From Hydractinia symbiolongicarpus (taxonomy: Eukaryota; Cnidaria; Hydrozoa; Anthoathecata; Hydractiniidae): 64,000 nt of DNA. A program made the position numbers and the translations under genes. This document shows positions 25,525 through 53,761 of this stretch, one piece after another. The notes under the pieces are model-generated. The model did no database searches. It worked only from the letters and a program-made list of their open reading frames with translations, and was not told the DNA's origin. The stretch spans positions 21,328,501 to 21,392,500 of the forward strand of contig NC_079880.1 in NCBI RefSeq assembly GCF_029227915.1, read 5' to 3'. Every line of letters starts with the position of its first letter. Position 1 is the stretch's first letter.

Positions 25525-27555
25525 TATAAAAACCCCAGGGGTTTAAGTTAGTCGGGGGAAATTTTAGTGACCATTGCATTGAATTACCCCCTTGGCTAAC
25601 ATTGGGTCAGTATATTGTTTAGAAAGAAAATAATACTGTAGATTTTCCTTCTCGTTATCTTTTCCTCGTTTTTATCATCAAAGTTCAATGCTTAATAAAG
25701 GCTGGTTTTCACTAAACGCTTTTGTAGGGCAAAATGAGCGCGATGCAATGAATTTGATTCCTATTAACATTAAATTAACAAGGTATAGGGAACAGGAAGA
25801 TTTTAAACAAATAAAAAAAAGACTTAAATTTAACATCGCTGACTTCCATACTTTATTGGTAAAATCATAGAACGAAATGGAGGCTGGAACATCCAAAAAT
25901 TAAGAAACTTTCAGTACTGATTTTTTTAGACCTTAAAAAATTAAGAAATTAATAAATGTAATTTTTAATAAAGTATATTTTTATGAACTCTTTGTATTTG
26001 ATTGAAAAACCTAAAAAATTTCGAATTTTTTTTATTATATATAGTATGTGCAAAAAATTACTGCTCTGGTTCAGTAATCAAAATGGGCGTAAAATATGTT
26101 TGCTACCATTTTACTTTATTCCAGGCGAAGCAACACCTTTTAAAAACATATTAAAGTAAAGATTAAAGTGGTGTGGAACGTAGATTTATCAAGTTACATT
26201 ACATGTTTTGGTTATCAGCTTTATTGCCAGGTTTGACTATTTACTGGCTGTGTTTCCATGCTACAACATCATAAAGTGTTGAAAAACAGTTGTCCACAAT
26301 TTTATCGTAACTACATGTTGTACAAAAACAAACGCAAGAGAGATATCACACAACAAATGTTGCACAGATAGAATTTTTTCTTTGTTTACAACTGTTGCAC
26401 AACAAATACGGATTTTATTGGAAACTTTAGAATAATTACCTGGGTATCCAGTTTCTAGTTTATGCTGCGTTTTGTTTTGAAACGCTGCTCGCGAGCTTTT
26501 TCCCAATCCTTTCAGTGTTCAACATACTTGTATCACTTACGCACTTGGTACGTAGTTGTACTCTTTGTAACCATTCATACCGAAACCCTATAATGGTGTG
26601 TGCGCTTCACTTGATTTACGACATTCTGTATACCTGTACCAATGGGCTCCACCTAGAATGTGGCACAGTTTACAGCTTTATTAAGCGCTCAGCATGACGT
26701 TCAACAGCAGGCACACAACGGCGTTTTCACGACTAGTTTGTTGATTGTTCAATCATATGAATTGATTGAATGACTTAAATACTAACGCACTGCGGCCCAA
26801 TTTATCTCGTGGCTCTCCCAGTCAAATATTACGTACAAACCTGTTTCTTTTTATTTTTTGCTGTTACCTGCAGTTGATGTTGAATCAAATCCTAGTCCCT
26901 TAAATCACTGAAAAAATCTTCAGGGTTCACTTTAGTGAAAAGTTCTTCAATTTGGTCCTACAAGGGGTATTTAATGCTCTTGCATACCTTTTCAAATGCT
27001 TTTCGGTTTTCAAAACCATTAGTCGTTGGAATAAAGATGATCTAAAATTTGTTTTTGAGAAAGGTGATTAAAAGTACAATAGTGAGACTACTACTTTATT
27101 TTATCGTGCCCTGAGCTTCCTTTGTTAATACAATTACAGTCACAAGACATCACCATAACATTTCTTTTAGACGATTTTTGATTTTTGCACAGCAGCTCTG
27201 ATTGCAAACTAAACTTGATTGCAAATCTTCACTTGTGTCAACACAAAAAAGACGGGATTCTATTCATAGTGAAAGGATTTACAATTTCTATTTTTTTTAA
27301 TTAGTGTTTTATCTAGTGGATTCCCAAAGTCGAGATCACCAATGATTATCTAGTCCTTATGGCACTGAAATTATTGTCAAATTTAGAGAAATTCATGATT
27401 GAGCTGATTATATTATCCAAGTTTTTATGAAAACTTGCAATATTTTAGTGCCGCATGTTTATTTAGCTAATCGACAGATGATTTTGCTGTTTTTTATTTT
27501 GTTTAATACCAGACAATTCATGCTCGTGTTAAAAGACTTTCACACAGTCATCATT
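25525..27555. other. 3' UTR and intergenic DNA
   Basis: The first ~450 bp is probably the 3' UTR of the membrane-protein gene (poly(A) signals at 25951 and 25967). The rest has no gene, tRNA or clear repeat apart from short a-t runs and some ttgttgcacaac palindromic pieces near 26340-26410. Confidence 0.45.
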
Positions 27556-28587
27556 GAATTTCCGCGCCCGAAGGCGTAGGAAATTCTTTAAAACCGTCGT
27601 TTTTTTCTTTCGGAGCATTTTTTGAGAAAAAATCGACCCTGGGATTTCACGTCGTCACAGATGTAAACTTCGTACCCAAGCTCCTTAACTACTGGGAAGT
27701 CTAGTATTGACGCTTCAGGCCAAAATTTGTATTTGATTTCGACAAAATTTGGCACAGTTAACAAAAAAAGTATGCTGAACATAATGGTGACATAATAATT
27801 TTGATTTTTGTCACCTAAATGTCATTTTAGGCCAAAATTGGTCCAAAAATTAGAACTACTTTATTTCCAACAAAATTTGGAACAATTAACAAACAAAGTA
27901 TGGTGAACATGATGGTGACATCAAAATTTTGGTTTTTTTCCACCTTAAATGTCAATTTAGGCCAAAATTGGTCCAAAAATTAAAACTACTTCATTTTCAA
28001 CAAAAATTGGCAAACTTAACAAAAAAAGTATGCTGAACATAATGGTGACATAAAATTTTGATTTTTGTCACCTAAATGCCATTTTAGGCCAAAATTAGTA
28101 CAAAAATTAAAATCACTTCATTTTCAGCTAAATCTGGCACAGTTAACAAATAAAGTATGCTGAAAATGATGATGGTACAAAAGTTTGATTTTTTGTAACC
28201 TAAATGTCATTTCAGGCCAAAATTTATCCAAAAATTAAAACTGCTTTATTTTCGACAAAAATTGACACAGTTAATAAAAAAAGTATACTGAAAATGATGG
28301 TCACATCAAAATTTTGATTTTTTGTCAACTAATGCCGTTTAAGACCATAAACGTTTCAATCGCAAGACTTTCAACCATGAATGATAGGCTGTATTTTTTG
28401 TTAGCAATTTCTTTTAAAATGTGAGTTTATTATGACACGTTTCGTTTTGTTTGCGTTTGTTGTAAGATATGTCACTGGTGTGCTTTATCTTCAGAGGTTC
28501 ATGCACCAAACCCCTTCGAATGTTTGGCACAATAACACAACGAATTAGCAGGTTTTCATCAAATATTTTGGTAGCGCGCGGAAATTC
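27556..28587. mobile_element. Inverted-repeat element carrying five ~128-bp tandem repeats
   Basis: GAATTTCCGCGC (27556-27567) and GCGCGGAAATTC (28576-28587) are perfect 12-bp inverted ends. Between them a unit of about 127-131 bp repeats five times; the landmark gtatgctgaacataatggtg occurs at about 27768, 27899, 28028, 28156 and 28283, and ttaggccaaaattggtcc recurs. There is no transposase. No clear target-site duplication was found, so an element with a satellite-like core is inferred. Confidence 0.65.
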
Positions 28588-31500
28588 TTAGAGCCCCCAG
28601 GGCTTCTTGTTTTATTTTCATTTCCATTATGTTCAAAGTGTTGTATTTTCTTTTACATTTCTATCGAATAAACTTTTGCGGGAGATAAAGATAATTAACT
28701 CCTATATATACGGAGGTGTGGCACTCAAGGGCTAAAATATGCTGATATCAGCAGCAAAAATCTGAAAATCATAAGGCAGAACCACATTTTTTCAAAGTTA
28801 CCCAGGGTTCCTCGACGTTGTCCATCACATTGGCTAGCGCTGAAACTTGTGAACGAGACGCAGTTGGAAGCTAAGGAATCGTGGCTTCGAGCTGAAGACA
28901 TGCTGAGAAATGCCATGAGTCGTGCAAGGGAAAGGAGAGGAAGTCTTAGTAATTTTTTTTCATTGGATTTACAAGAATTTGAGGTACCCCAGAATGAGAA
29001 GTAAAGAACAGAAACGCCTTTCTGATGTCTGATGATGAGGGATGGTCACATCTGGATAATATTTATTTTGTGATTTTAAGCTACCTAGCTAATACCATGC
29101 CAGCAGTTCAGGGGCACATTTGTTATTAAATAATTAAGTGATAAAGTACAAGAGCTAAATATAATAGTTTTATGAGGCTAGCTATACAAAAGATTTTTCA
29201 AGGCATTCTGTCATTTTAAATAAAGATAGCTACTTGCTAGCAATTTGGACCTCCCATAACAGTGAACAGTCAAGACTTGAGTATATAGCTAGTTAGGTGT
29301 GCAAGGCATTGCATGTTGGTTAAATATGTTGTCACGACAAACACAAACCTATTTTCATAAATAAATTTCTGCAAATGTTCAGGTTTCTTTTATCGAACAG
29401 AAACCTGTTTTTCATAAATAAATATTTGTAGATTTTCAGGTTTCTTTTATGAAATAACAAAATTTTGGAAAGTATAGCCAGAAGTAATATTCGCTTGGAG
29501 CAGGAAGACCTGAAGTCTCTGTCCAGGTTAAGACTTAGTAAAGGGTAAACTGTGTCATACGGAGGACACTTAGTGTAATGTGTTACAAATCCAGTGGAGT
29601 GCTTATAGCATAAAGGTATAATACATTTTTCATAAACCAACATTCACAGGACTTATGATGAAGCCTATTGTTACTTCTGCAAAGCAAATACAGTTGTTTA
29701 GCATTTTTCATTTTGCATAATAAGTTCCTGTAGATATTCAAAAATTAATTGTGAGTGGCACCAGGCTGAGCGATTAGTGCAAGTAAACGTGTTGCAGATC
29801 CAGGTGGACAAAAAAATAACTTCTAACAACTTTGTATTTATAGAGCTGGATAAGGTATATGGTCCTAAACCTGGGACACATTTTATCTGTTTGAATTATT
29901 TTAAATCCTGAGAATCACTTTGAATGTTATCTGTACACATGGCTTGTCAAAATAATATGCTTTCAAAAAAGGTTTATCGGCATCCCCAAAAATGGCTAAA
30001 TTCAGGAACTCAAGAACTATCATAGTAGCAAAATATTTTTTGGGTTTATTTCATCAAACTGGTCTAAAAACATATAATACTAAGTTTCAAGTCATTATTT
30101 CAATTTTTACTGAAGTAATAGGACTTTTACTTATTATGGTTTTAGCATAGTTTTTCATACTGCTGACACCAAAATGGCTGCAGGGACTAATCGGTTTGAA
30201 ATTAATTTATAATATTTTTATAACAACCTTTTTCTATTTATGTGTTTTTATTTTCCTGCAAAAGTTGTTCCATAGCTTATGTATATCACATTTTGATAAG
30301 GACGAAAAAGTTACTGTGCGACATGGGTTTTAAACCTTATAAATTTCCAGCGAGAAATTTGAAAACTAATAAATGACAAAATCGCAAAAGTTCATCTTAA
30401 AAATTTTCAATTTTTGTTAATGTGAAAGTAATCCACTTGAAAAGTTTTCTGAGGTTTTTTATGAAGAAATCTTCCATATTAGCCATATGGGGTAACTTGA
30501 TGAACAATGAGATTTCCCGCAGGTGTTCTGTAGTATGTGTAATATAATTTTAAAAACTGCGATGTAATTTTCCTCTTAAGTTTTGATTTTAAACCCAGCT
30601 AAAAAGCTCAGCCTTGTCCTTTCGTACTTAATCTAGCTAGCTATAGCGAAAAGATTTAATATTTAAACTTGACCTATTTTACTGAGTATTAAGTAATAAA
30701 TGCTAGTTTAATCCTTAATGTAGCTATATAGGGTAGCTAAGCTACCTGTAAGAACAACATAAAACAACGTCGAGGCTGTTCTCTTTTGTAAACAAACCAA
30801 GTGGTATTTTTGTGATAAGTACCAAAATTTATGTGTGCATTTCTTGCGCTTATGAGTGTAATCAAAGTGCCCTGTACGTAAATCCTAAAAATTTATGTCA
30901 TTGGCTCACTCTTTACGAATGACACCACATAACAAAAAACCCGTGCTTTGCTATTTCCCTTAACCTCTACCGAGATTTGGTTGTGATATATATCAGAATT
31001 AATTGTCTTTAAACTCGAAAATTTAATAAATTTTTCACATCGCGTAAAAATTACTTATTACTTATTAACCACCTGAGTATGACTGTACAAATGGAAATTT
31101 TCAATTCCAAATCCAAGTCGCTCCTCCGCGCTTTCATTGTTACTCGATATTTTCTTGGTCGCACGGTCATAGCCTTCAGATGTGGGAGAAAATTCTACCA
31201 AGTTCATTTTTTAATGCTGACCTGTAGTACCCCAGTTCTAAAGCTACCCAGATTTATTTATTTTAAACACAACAGTTACAGCGGTGTTTAATACCTTCTG
31301 TGTTAGCGGTGAGGCAATAAACCCCATGATGTTTGCACTGAAGAAAACAGCTGGCTTTGTGGCAAAATGCAAGGATTTACATTATCCATTTTTCTTTTCT
31401 TTTTATCTCTTGGCTAACAACCATATTAAAGTTAAAAACAAATACACAAACACAATAAATAAACAAACAACAACAATGACAACAACAACACAACACTGAG

Positions 31501-31679
31501 CTGACGGAAAACTACAAGCAAAAAAACTTGTGAACAGAATTATTTAAAAGGTTCCTTTAGATACAATATGTGAAACCAATTTTAAAACACAGAGTTGGCT
31601 GATAAAAACACACGATTTCAGTAAGAAGATAACATTATTTGCAAGATATGCATATTTACAAAAAAATTAATACTTTATT
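28588..31679. other. Intergenic DNA with one coding-like frame
   Basis: Apart from the frame at 28699-29004, a twofold ~68-bp repeat at about 29340-29455 (containing caggtttcttttat) is visible. AATAAA on the minus strand at 31674-31679, next to the SDHA stop codon, probably ends the SDHA transcript. Nothing else recognised. Confidence 0.45.
28699..29004 (+). other. Open coding-like frame without start codon (possible exon or pseudogene)
   Basis: The frame is open for 101 codons from the TAA at 28696 to the TAA at 29002-29004. The end reads like protein: SKLPRVPRRCPSHW, then a charged helix-like stretch with ETQLEAKESWLRAEDMLR and ARERRGSLS. It lacks a good start and the family is not recognised. 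It could be a terminal exon or a remnant of a coding gene. Opposite-strand frames here are weaker. Confidence 0.3.
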
Positions 31680-48694
<17,015 letters not shown>

Positions 48695-49231
48695 CTAAAA
48701 AGTAGGGGAGTAAATAAGGGAATTTTATAAAAACTTTCTAATTCAAAGTTGGCAATTTTTTGCCGAGGTAAACCTTTGTTATACTGATTCACTGTTAAAA
48801 AGTGGTAGTTAAGTGGTAGTAAGGATAAAATTATTTCTCTGCTGACATCATCAGTTTTAACACTGGTGTCAAACATTAAACAATTTTCACTTTTAATAAT
48901 CCTAAGTAATTTGTTATCCAACAATATATATATTAGCTAGCTAAGTTATTGTTAAGCTATTTATATTTACTTTTCAAGAAAGTCTTCGATGGAATTATTG
49001 CAACTTGACCAGTTACATAACTTGAGAGGCAGAATCATTTTGGCTGGGGCAGCCACGATTAAAATATTTTGTTATATATTTAAGAAACAGAGACTATGAT
49101 TTAATTTAAAGAAATAATGTGTTATAATTTATATTTTGTGTGATCAGTCTCACCGGTTTTGAGCAGAGTCTTTAGGCTCCCATTTAAGCTACAGAAACCT
49201 TTTTCGAAATTCTTGCCCAACTGGACGACAG

Positions 49232-49305
49232 CCTTATGTGGGGATCAAACCAACAACCACTTGGACATGAGTCGAACGCTCTACTGACTGTGCTACTAAT
49301 CCCCA
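49232..49305 (-). mobile_element. tRNA-derived SINE head (upstream of SDHA exon at 48694)
   Basis: On the minus strand: TAGTAGCACAGTCAGTAGAG (A box like TAGCTCAGTNGGTAGAG) and GGTTTGATCCCC (B box), followed by a non-tRNA body to about 49150. The acceptor strands do not pair, so it is not a tRNA gene. Confidence 0.6.
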
Positions 49306-49599
49306 TTTATCAAATTTATGTCAATTTATGTCTGTGTTTTTTCAATTTTTACGAAAAAAGAACTTATGACAAGGTATTTGTATTGCTCATTACTTTAGCT
49401 TTATATATATATATGTATTAGATTATATTTAGAGAATTCATGATTTATTCTTCTCAATACATTCTTTGTTCTCTTTAGTCTTCTCCTAAAGACCACTGCA
49501 TTTGTCAACAACTTTATTCTGGGAGTCTTCAGACTAGCCCATGTTGTGGCTGGTTCTAAAAAGTGGCACTAGTTAGGCCTGTTCCTTTTTTTGAAAGCA

Positions 49600-49960
49600 C
49601 AAGTCCTTTGTCAATAGTTGGGCCTGCCCCATCTTGTGACAGTCTTTAAAAAGCATGAGAATTATTTGTCAATAGTTAGGTCTGTCCCATCTTTTTGACA
49701 AGTTTTCTAAAATTGTAAGTGTCTTTTGTGTACGGTTGAGTTTGTCCCATCCGATGTCACGGTTTTTAAAAGCGGGAGATTCCCTTGTCAATAGCTGGGT
49801 CTGTACCAACTTGAGACGGATGTGCTTACATTTGTCCAAAGTTGGTCCTGGCCTGTCAATAGATGGGCCATCCCAACTGCAAACGCACCGACCTGTCTTT
49901 TGACGGGCCATCCCGTCTTAAGATGGGCCAGTCCCGCGTCCAAAATTGGGCTGGTCTCCA
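49600..49960. repeat. ~60-bp degenerate tandem array
   Basis: The motif tgtcaatagttgggcctgcc recurs with changes at about 49609, 49670, 49729 and 49786, followed by more diverged copies with gatgggccatccc. The 80-codon minus frame across it follows the repeat and is not a gene. Confidence 0.7.
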
Positions 49961-49983
49961 TAGTTGGGTCAGAACAGTACCAT

Positions 49984-50604
49984 TAGCGTATGATCCGCCA
50001 ACTCTGTGAATCCGATAACTCCGTGAAACTGCTTTCGAAGCCTACAACAACTTACCACAGCTCTGTCTACCATTTTTTATGAATGAATTCGATTCAGGGG
50101 GTTTGATACTACCACTTAATCATTTTAGGGGTGTCGGAACTCGCGCATGACAAAAATTTGGCATAAAGTTCAGCCAGCTACAACTTTTTGTGATTTTCAA
50201 GTCAAGCGCGACGGTGGTCATTTTTGATATATATTGTTATCTCAGTTAATTGATTATAATTATGGTCATGTTATATATACCTTTACTGAGGTTCCAATGA
50301 TTCGAGAATGTTTTCAAATAAATATTTTAATTTTTAAAATATTTTTGCTAGTCATCAGAAAGCAAACATGTTTTTCAAATTTCACGGAGTTGAAGGATCC
50401 ATCACGGCATTATCGGATGATAGTACATGTCGGATCCGGCTTATTCGTCCACAATTAAATGTTTTTTTTTCTTGTCATACCCCCCGAACAGTCCACGACA
50501 GATAGCGCTACGATAATAAAAGTTTCAAATAACCGATATGTTGACGATATGGATATAAGGACGTTAAATGTGTTTTTTTCACGGAGTTGGCGGATTATAC
50601 GCTA
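49984..50604. mobile_element. 621-bp TIR element with TA ends
   Basis: The left end TAGCGTATGATCCGCCAACT (continuing ctgtgaa) and right end (ttcacgg) AGTTGGCGGATTATACGCTA are inverted with two mismatches over 27 bp. Internal partial repeats of ccgtgaa/ttcacgg are present. No transposase. It abuts the 5' side of the LINE. Confidence 0.8.
50056..50073 (-). CDS. Candidate first coding exon of SDHA (weak)
   Basis: Minus strand: aaaaATGG start context, six codons (MVDRAV), then donor GTAAGT in phase 0, which matches the phase-0 acceptor at 48694. Spliced, it gives MVDRAV followed by CTPSASRAFHF, a possible but unusually short presequence. Against it: the exon lies inside the inverted-repeat element 49984-50604, and a six-codon exon can arise by chance. 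Confidence 0.25.
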
Positions 50605-53600
50605 GCTAGGCAGATATTTTTTAGCTTTAGTGATAAAGACATTTCCCAGCTCTGTTTCTAGTACATGTCTTAAAAAATGGCCCATCTCAACATTAATGGT
50701 CTGTCATCCAAACTAGACTATGTTAAACTTCTGCTACATCAAACAAAACTTGATGTATTCTCCATCTGTGAAACCAAAATTGATGACACCATCACTGACA
50801 ATGACGTTAAAATTGATGGCTATGTTTGTTATAGGAATGATCGGAATAGACGAGGTGGGGGTGTTCTAATTTTTGTTAATGAAAACTTGGATAGCCACCT
50901 TTTGAAACACCTTTACTTCGAAAATGTTGAATCACTATGGGTGAAAGTGTGCCTGAAAAAAACTAAACCTATTTACGTGTGTGGGGTTTACAGGCCACCT
51001 GGAGGTAGTGATTTGCAGAGTACCGAAAACCTGTGTACTCATTTTAAACAGTGTTTTAACAAGCTCCCAGAAGAGAAAGAAGTTTTTATCTTGGGAGATT
51101 TTAACTGTAACATGCTTTCAAAATATGCTCTCTCCTCCAAAATAAAGGAATTATGCTCCACTCTTTTCCTAAAACAACATATTACGGAGCCAACTCGTGT
51201 TACTGAAAATAGTAGCACTCTTATAGACTTGATACTTTCTAACAGTTCTTGTATTTCTAAAACTGGTGTCATGGATTTAGGCATCAGTGATCACAATTTA
51301 GTTTATGTGATCAGAAAATTCAAAAGGCCAAAATTTGAACCTAAAACATGCAAGGTTCGTAGCTACAAGAACTTCAGTGAAGAGGCTTTTCTGAAAGACC
51401 TCAGGAATTTAGACTGGTCATATTTTAATAATTATGATGACCTTGATAAAGCATGTGAGAAACTGAATAAAAATGTTAAAACAGTGGCTGACAAACATGC
51501 CCCTTTCAAAACACATAGATTTTCTGGCCGTGTTGAGGCATGGGTCACTGATGAATTAATAATAGCCATCAAAGAAAGAGACTTCTTGAAACGGAAAGCA
51601 TCAAAAACAAAATCCATCATAGACTGGGAAGCTTTCAAACAAAAAAGGAACCAGGTAATAGGTCTCAAAAATCGACTCAAAAACGAGTACTATAATGACG
51701 TTTTGCAGGACTTTCAAAAACGGCCAAAACAACTTTGGAAAACCCTAAAAAAACTGGTTCCTGATAAGTCAGGCAATACTACCTCGATAAAACGAGTAGT
51801 CCAAAACGATGGTACAGAAACTTCTCACCCAAAAGAAATTTCCAACACATTCAATTCATTTTTTGTCAGTGTTGGTGCAAAACTAGCCTCTAAATTTTCT
51901 TCTGACACTACTAATGTTAATCCACCTGTTAGCAGACACGATTTTCGGTGGGCTCGTATTGAGACCAAAAGTGTCGAAAAAATAATTAGATCACTAAAAC
52001 TTAATAAAGCTACAGGCTTGGACGGAATTGGTTCACGACTGCTAAAAGCAGGTTCGTCAGTTTTAAGTATTTATTTATCAAGTCTTTTCAACAAATCTTT
52101 ATTTACTGGTTATGTACCTAAATGTTGGAAGACTAAAAGGGTCTCGCCTATTTTTAAAAGTGGCAATAAAACAGATCCTACTAATTATCGGCCTATCTCC
52201 ATTTTGCCAATTCCTATGAAAATTTTTGAAAAGTTAGTGCATGAGCAAATGTCTCATTTTGTTTCTGAGCACAACTTCCTGAATGACAGACAGTCCGGAT
52301 TTCGAAAACTCTTTTCCACAGAAACTGCAGTAGTCGATGTCTCTGATTTTATTCTTACTGAGCTCGACCAACATAACTTTGTTTGTGCTGTGCTCATTGA
52401 CCTTAAAAAAGCTTTTGACACTGTTGATCATAAAATTTTGTTAAAAAAACTATGGTGTTTTGGCATCAGAGATGCTGCCTTTGACTGGTTCGAGTCCTAC
52501 TTAACGGACCGAATGCAGCTGACTCTTGTAAACGACACAGGATCAGATCTGCTTCATGAAGACGCTTTTGGGGTGCCGCAGGGATCTGTGTTGGGGCCCC
52601 TGCTCTTTCTTTTGTATATTGATGACTTAAAATCTGTCATCAATTCAAACTACCACCATCTATATGCGGATGATACAATAATTATTTCGTCTCATAAAAA
52701 CTTGGATACCCTTGTCTCCCAGGTCGAGTTAGAACTTTCGCAAGTCGACCTCTGGCTGAATAATAACAAAATGACTATTAATACGGACAAAACTGAAACA
52801 ATCTTTTTCGGCAACCACAGCCAGTTAAAAAAAGTTGAGAACAAAACTATCAACTATATGGGTATTCCTTTGAAGAGGAGCGAAAAAGTTAAATATCTTG
52901 GGGTAACATTTGATCAAAAAATGCAATGGGAAAAGCACATTAATGACATAAATAGAAAAATACTAATTAAATATTCTAAAATTAGAACCATTGCATCCTG
53001 TTTAACACCTCACACAAAAAACCTTTTAATTAATGCACTTGTCATGCCATATTTCAACTACTGCTCCTCGGCATGGGCTTGTGCCACCCAAGGTAGATTG
53101 GGAAAACTAGAAAAACGATTAAAATGTGTCCGTACCTTTCTTGGGAAAGAGAGGGAATATTCAATGAATAATTTACTCATCAAAAACGATGCCATATTAG
53201 TTTTTAAAGCCATGAATCACATTGCTCCTGATTACATGCGCTCAAAATTCCTTTTGACAAAAAACTGTCATAATCATCAAACAAGAGGAGCTTCAAAAAA
53301 CAGGTTCACACTTCCCTTGGTCAACACGGAATTTGGCAAAAAAGCCTTCCCATTTAGAGCTGCAAAAGTGTGGAATAATCTTCCAGACCAAGTGACCTGT
53401 GATGGAAGTCTGCTTTCGTTTAAGACTTCCATCTCTAATGTATTTGGCAAATTCTAATGGAGATCACTTTTGAATTTTTTAATTTTTGTTTTTTATTCTT
53501 TTTCTTTTCAATTTTCACAGATTATAAATGTTACTATGTTTGATTGAGCTGAGGCAGTCTAAGGTTTATCATTTTTTGTTTCTTTTTTGTTCTAGTGGCC

Positions 53601-53690
53601 CCCAGTGGAAACAATCCACTAACTATAGGTTTTTGTGATTTTCTGGGCTAGCCACTTTAAATATTTATTATTATTATTATTATTATTATT
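50605..53690 (+). mobile_element. Non-LTR retrotransposon (LINE), CR1/L2-like
   Basis: One long ORF with AP-type endonuclease and reverse transcriptase, followed by a ~230-bp 3' UTR ending in a (TTA)n/(ATT)n run at 53665-53690. There is no ORF1, so the copy is probably 5'-truncated or of a type without ORF1. The 5' limit is set at the end of the TIR element at 50604 and is inferred. Confidence 0.9.
50677..53457 (+). CDS. LINE ORF2: endonuclease-reverse transcriptase, intact
   Basis: 926 residues, uninterrupted. It nicks target DNA and copies the element RNA by target-primed reverse transcription. AP-endonuclease motifs: NINGL near the start, CETK with catalytic Glu32, GVYRPPG, GDFN (Asp141, Asn143) and SDH (Asp205, His206). 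Reverse transcriptase: YRPIS, RQSGFR, LIDLKKAFD (Asp575), GVPQGSVLGP (~631-640) and YADD (663-666). Its layout and motifs are those of the CR1/L2/Jockey group; the exact clade needs a tree. An in-frame stop lies just before the ATG (taaaaaATGG), which supports this start. All catalytic residues are present, so it could be young or active. Confidence 0.93.
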   Translation: MAHLNINGLSSKLDYVKLLLHQTKLDVFSICETKIDDTITDNDVKIDGYVCYRNDRNRRGGGVLIFVNENLDSHLLKHLYFENVESLWVKVCLKKTKPIYVCGVYRPPGGSDLQSTENLCTHFKQCFNKLPEEKEVFILGDFNCNMLSKYALSSKIKELCSTLFLKQHITEPTRVTENSSTLIDLILSNSSCISKTGVMDLGISDHNLVYVIRKFKRPKFEPKTCKVRSYKNFSEEAFLKDLRNLDWSYFNNYDDLDKACEKLNKNVKTVADKHAPFKTHRFSGRVEAWVTDELIIAIKERDFLKRKASKTKSIIDWEAFKQKRNQVIGLKNRLKNEYYNDVLQDFQKRPKQLWKTLKKLVPDKSGNTTSIKRVVQNDGTETSHPKEISNTFNSFFVSVGAKLASKFSSDTTNVNPPVSRHDFRWARIETKSVEKIIRSLKLNKATGLDGIGSRLLKAGSSVLSIYLSSLFNKSLFTGYVPKCWKTKRVSPIFKSGNKTDPTNYRPISILPIPMKIFEKLVHEQMSHFVSEHNFLNDRQSGFRKLFSTETAVVDVSDFILTELDQHNFVCAVLIDLKKAFDTVDHKILLKKLWCFGIRDAAFDWFESYLTDRMQLTLVNDTGSDLLHEDAFGVPQGSVLGPLLFLLYIDDLKSVINSNYHHLYADDTIIISSHKNLDTLVSQVELELSQVDLWLNNNKMTINTDKTETIFFGNHSQLKKVENKTINYMGIPLKRSEKVKYLGVTFDQKMQWEKHINDINRKILIKYSKIRTIASCLTPHTKNLLINALVMPYFNYCSSAWACATQGRLGKLEKRLKCVRTFLGKEREYSMNNLLIKNDAILVFKAMNHIAPDYMRSKFLLTKNCHNHQTRGASKNRFTLPLVNTEFGKKAFPFRAAKVWNNLPDQVTCDGSLLSFKTSISNVFGKF

Positions 53691-53761
53691 GTCGTCACAC
53701 AAAGGCATTGTGAAGATTTTAAATAAATCAGAGGTCATTTAATTTACACTTGACATAATAG

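Noticed and set aside
49232-49305. A tRNA gene on the minus strand
   Set aside because: The A and B boxes are tRNA-like, but the acceptor strands do not pair and non-tRNA sequence follows, as in a SINE.
49669-49911. 80-codon minus frame with an ATG and a GTAAGC donor as SDHA exon 1
   Set aside because: It lies in a degenerate 60-bp tandem repeat, and its donor would give phase 1 against the phase-0 acceptor at 48694.
51039-52431. Minus-strand frames within the LINE
   Set aside because: Shadows of the intact plus-strand reverse transcriptase ORF.
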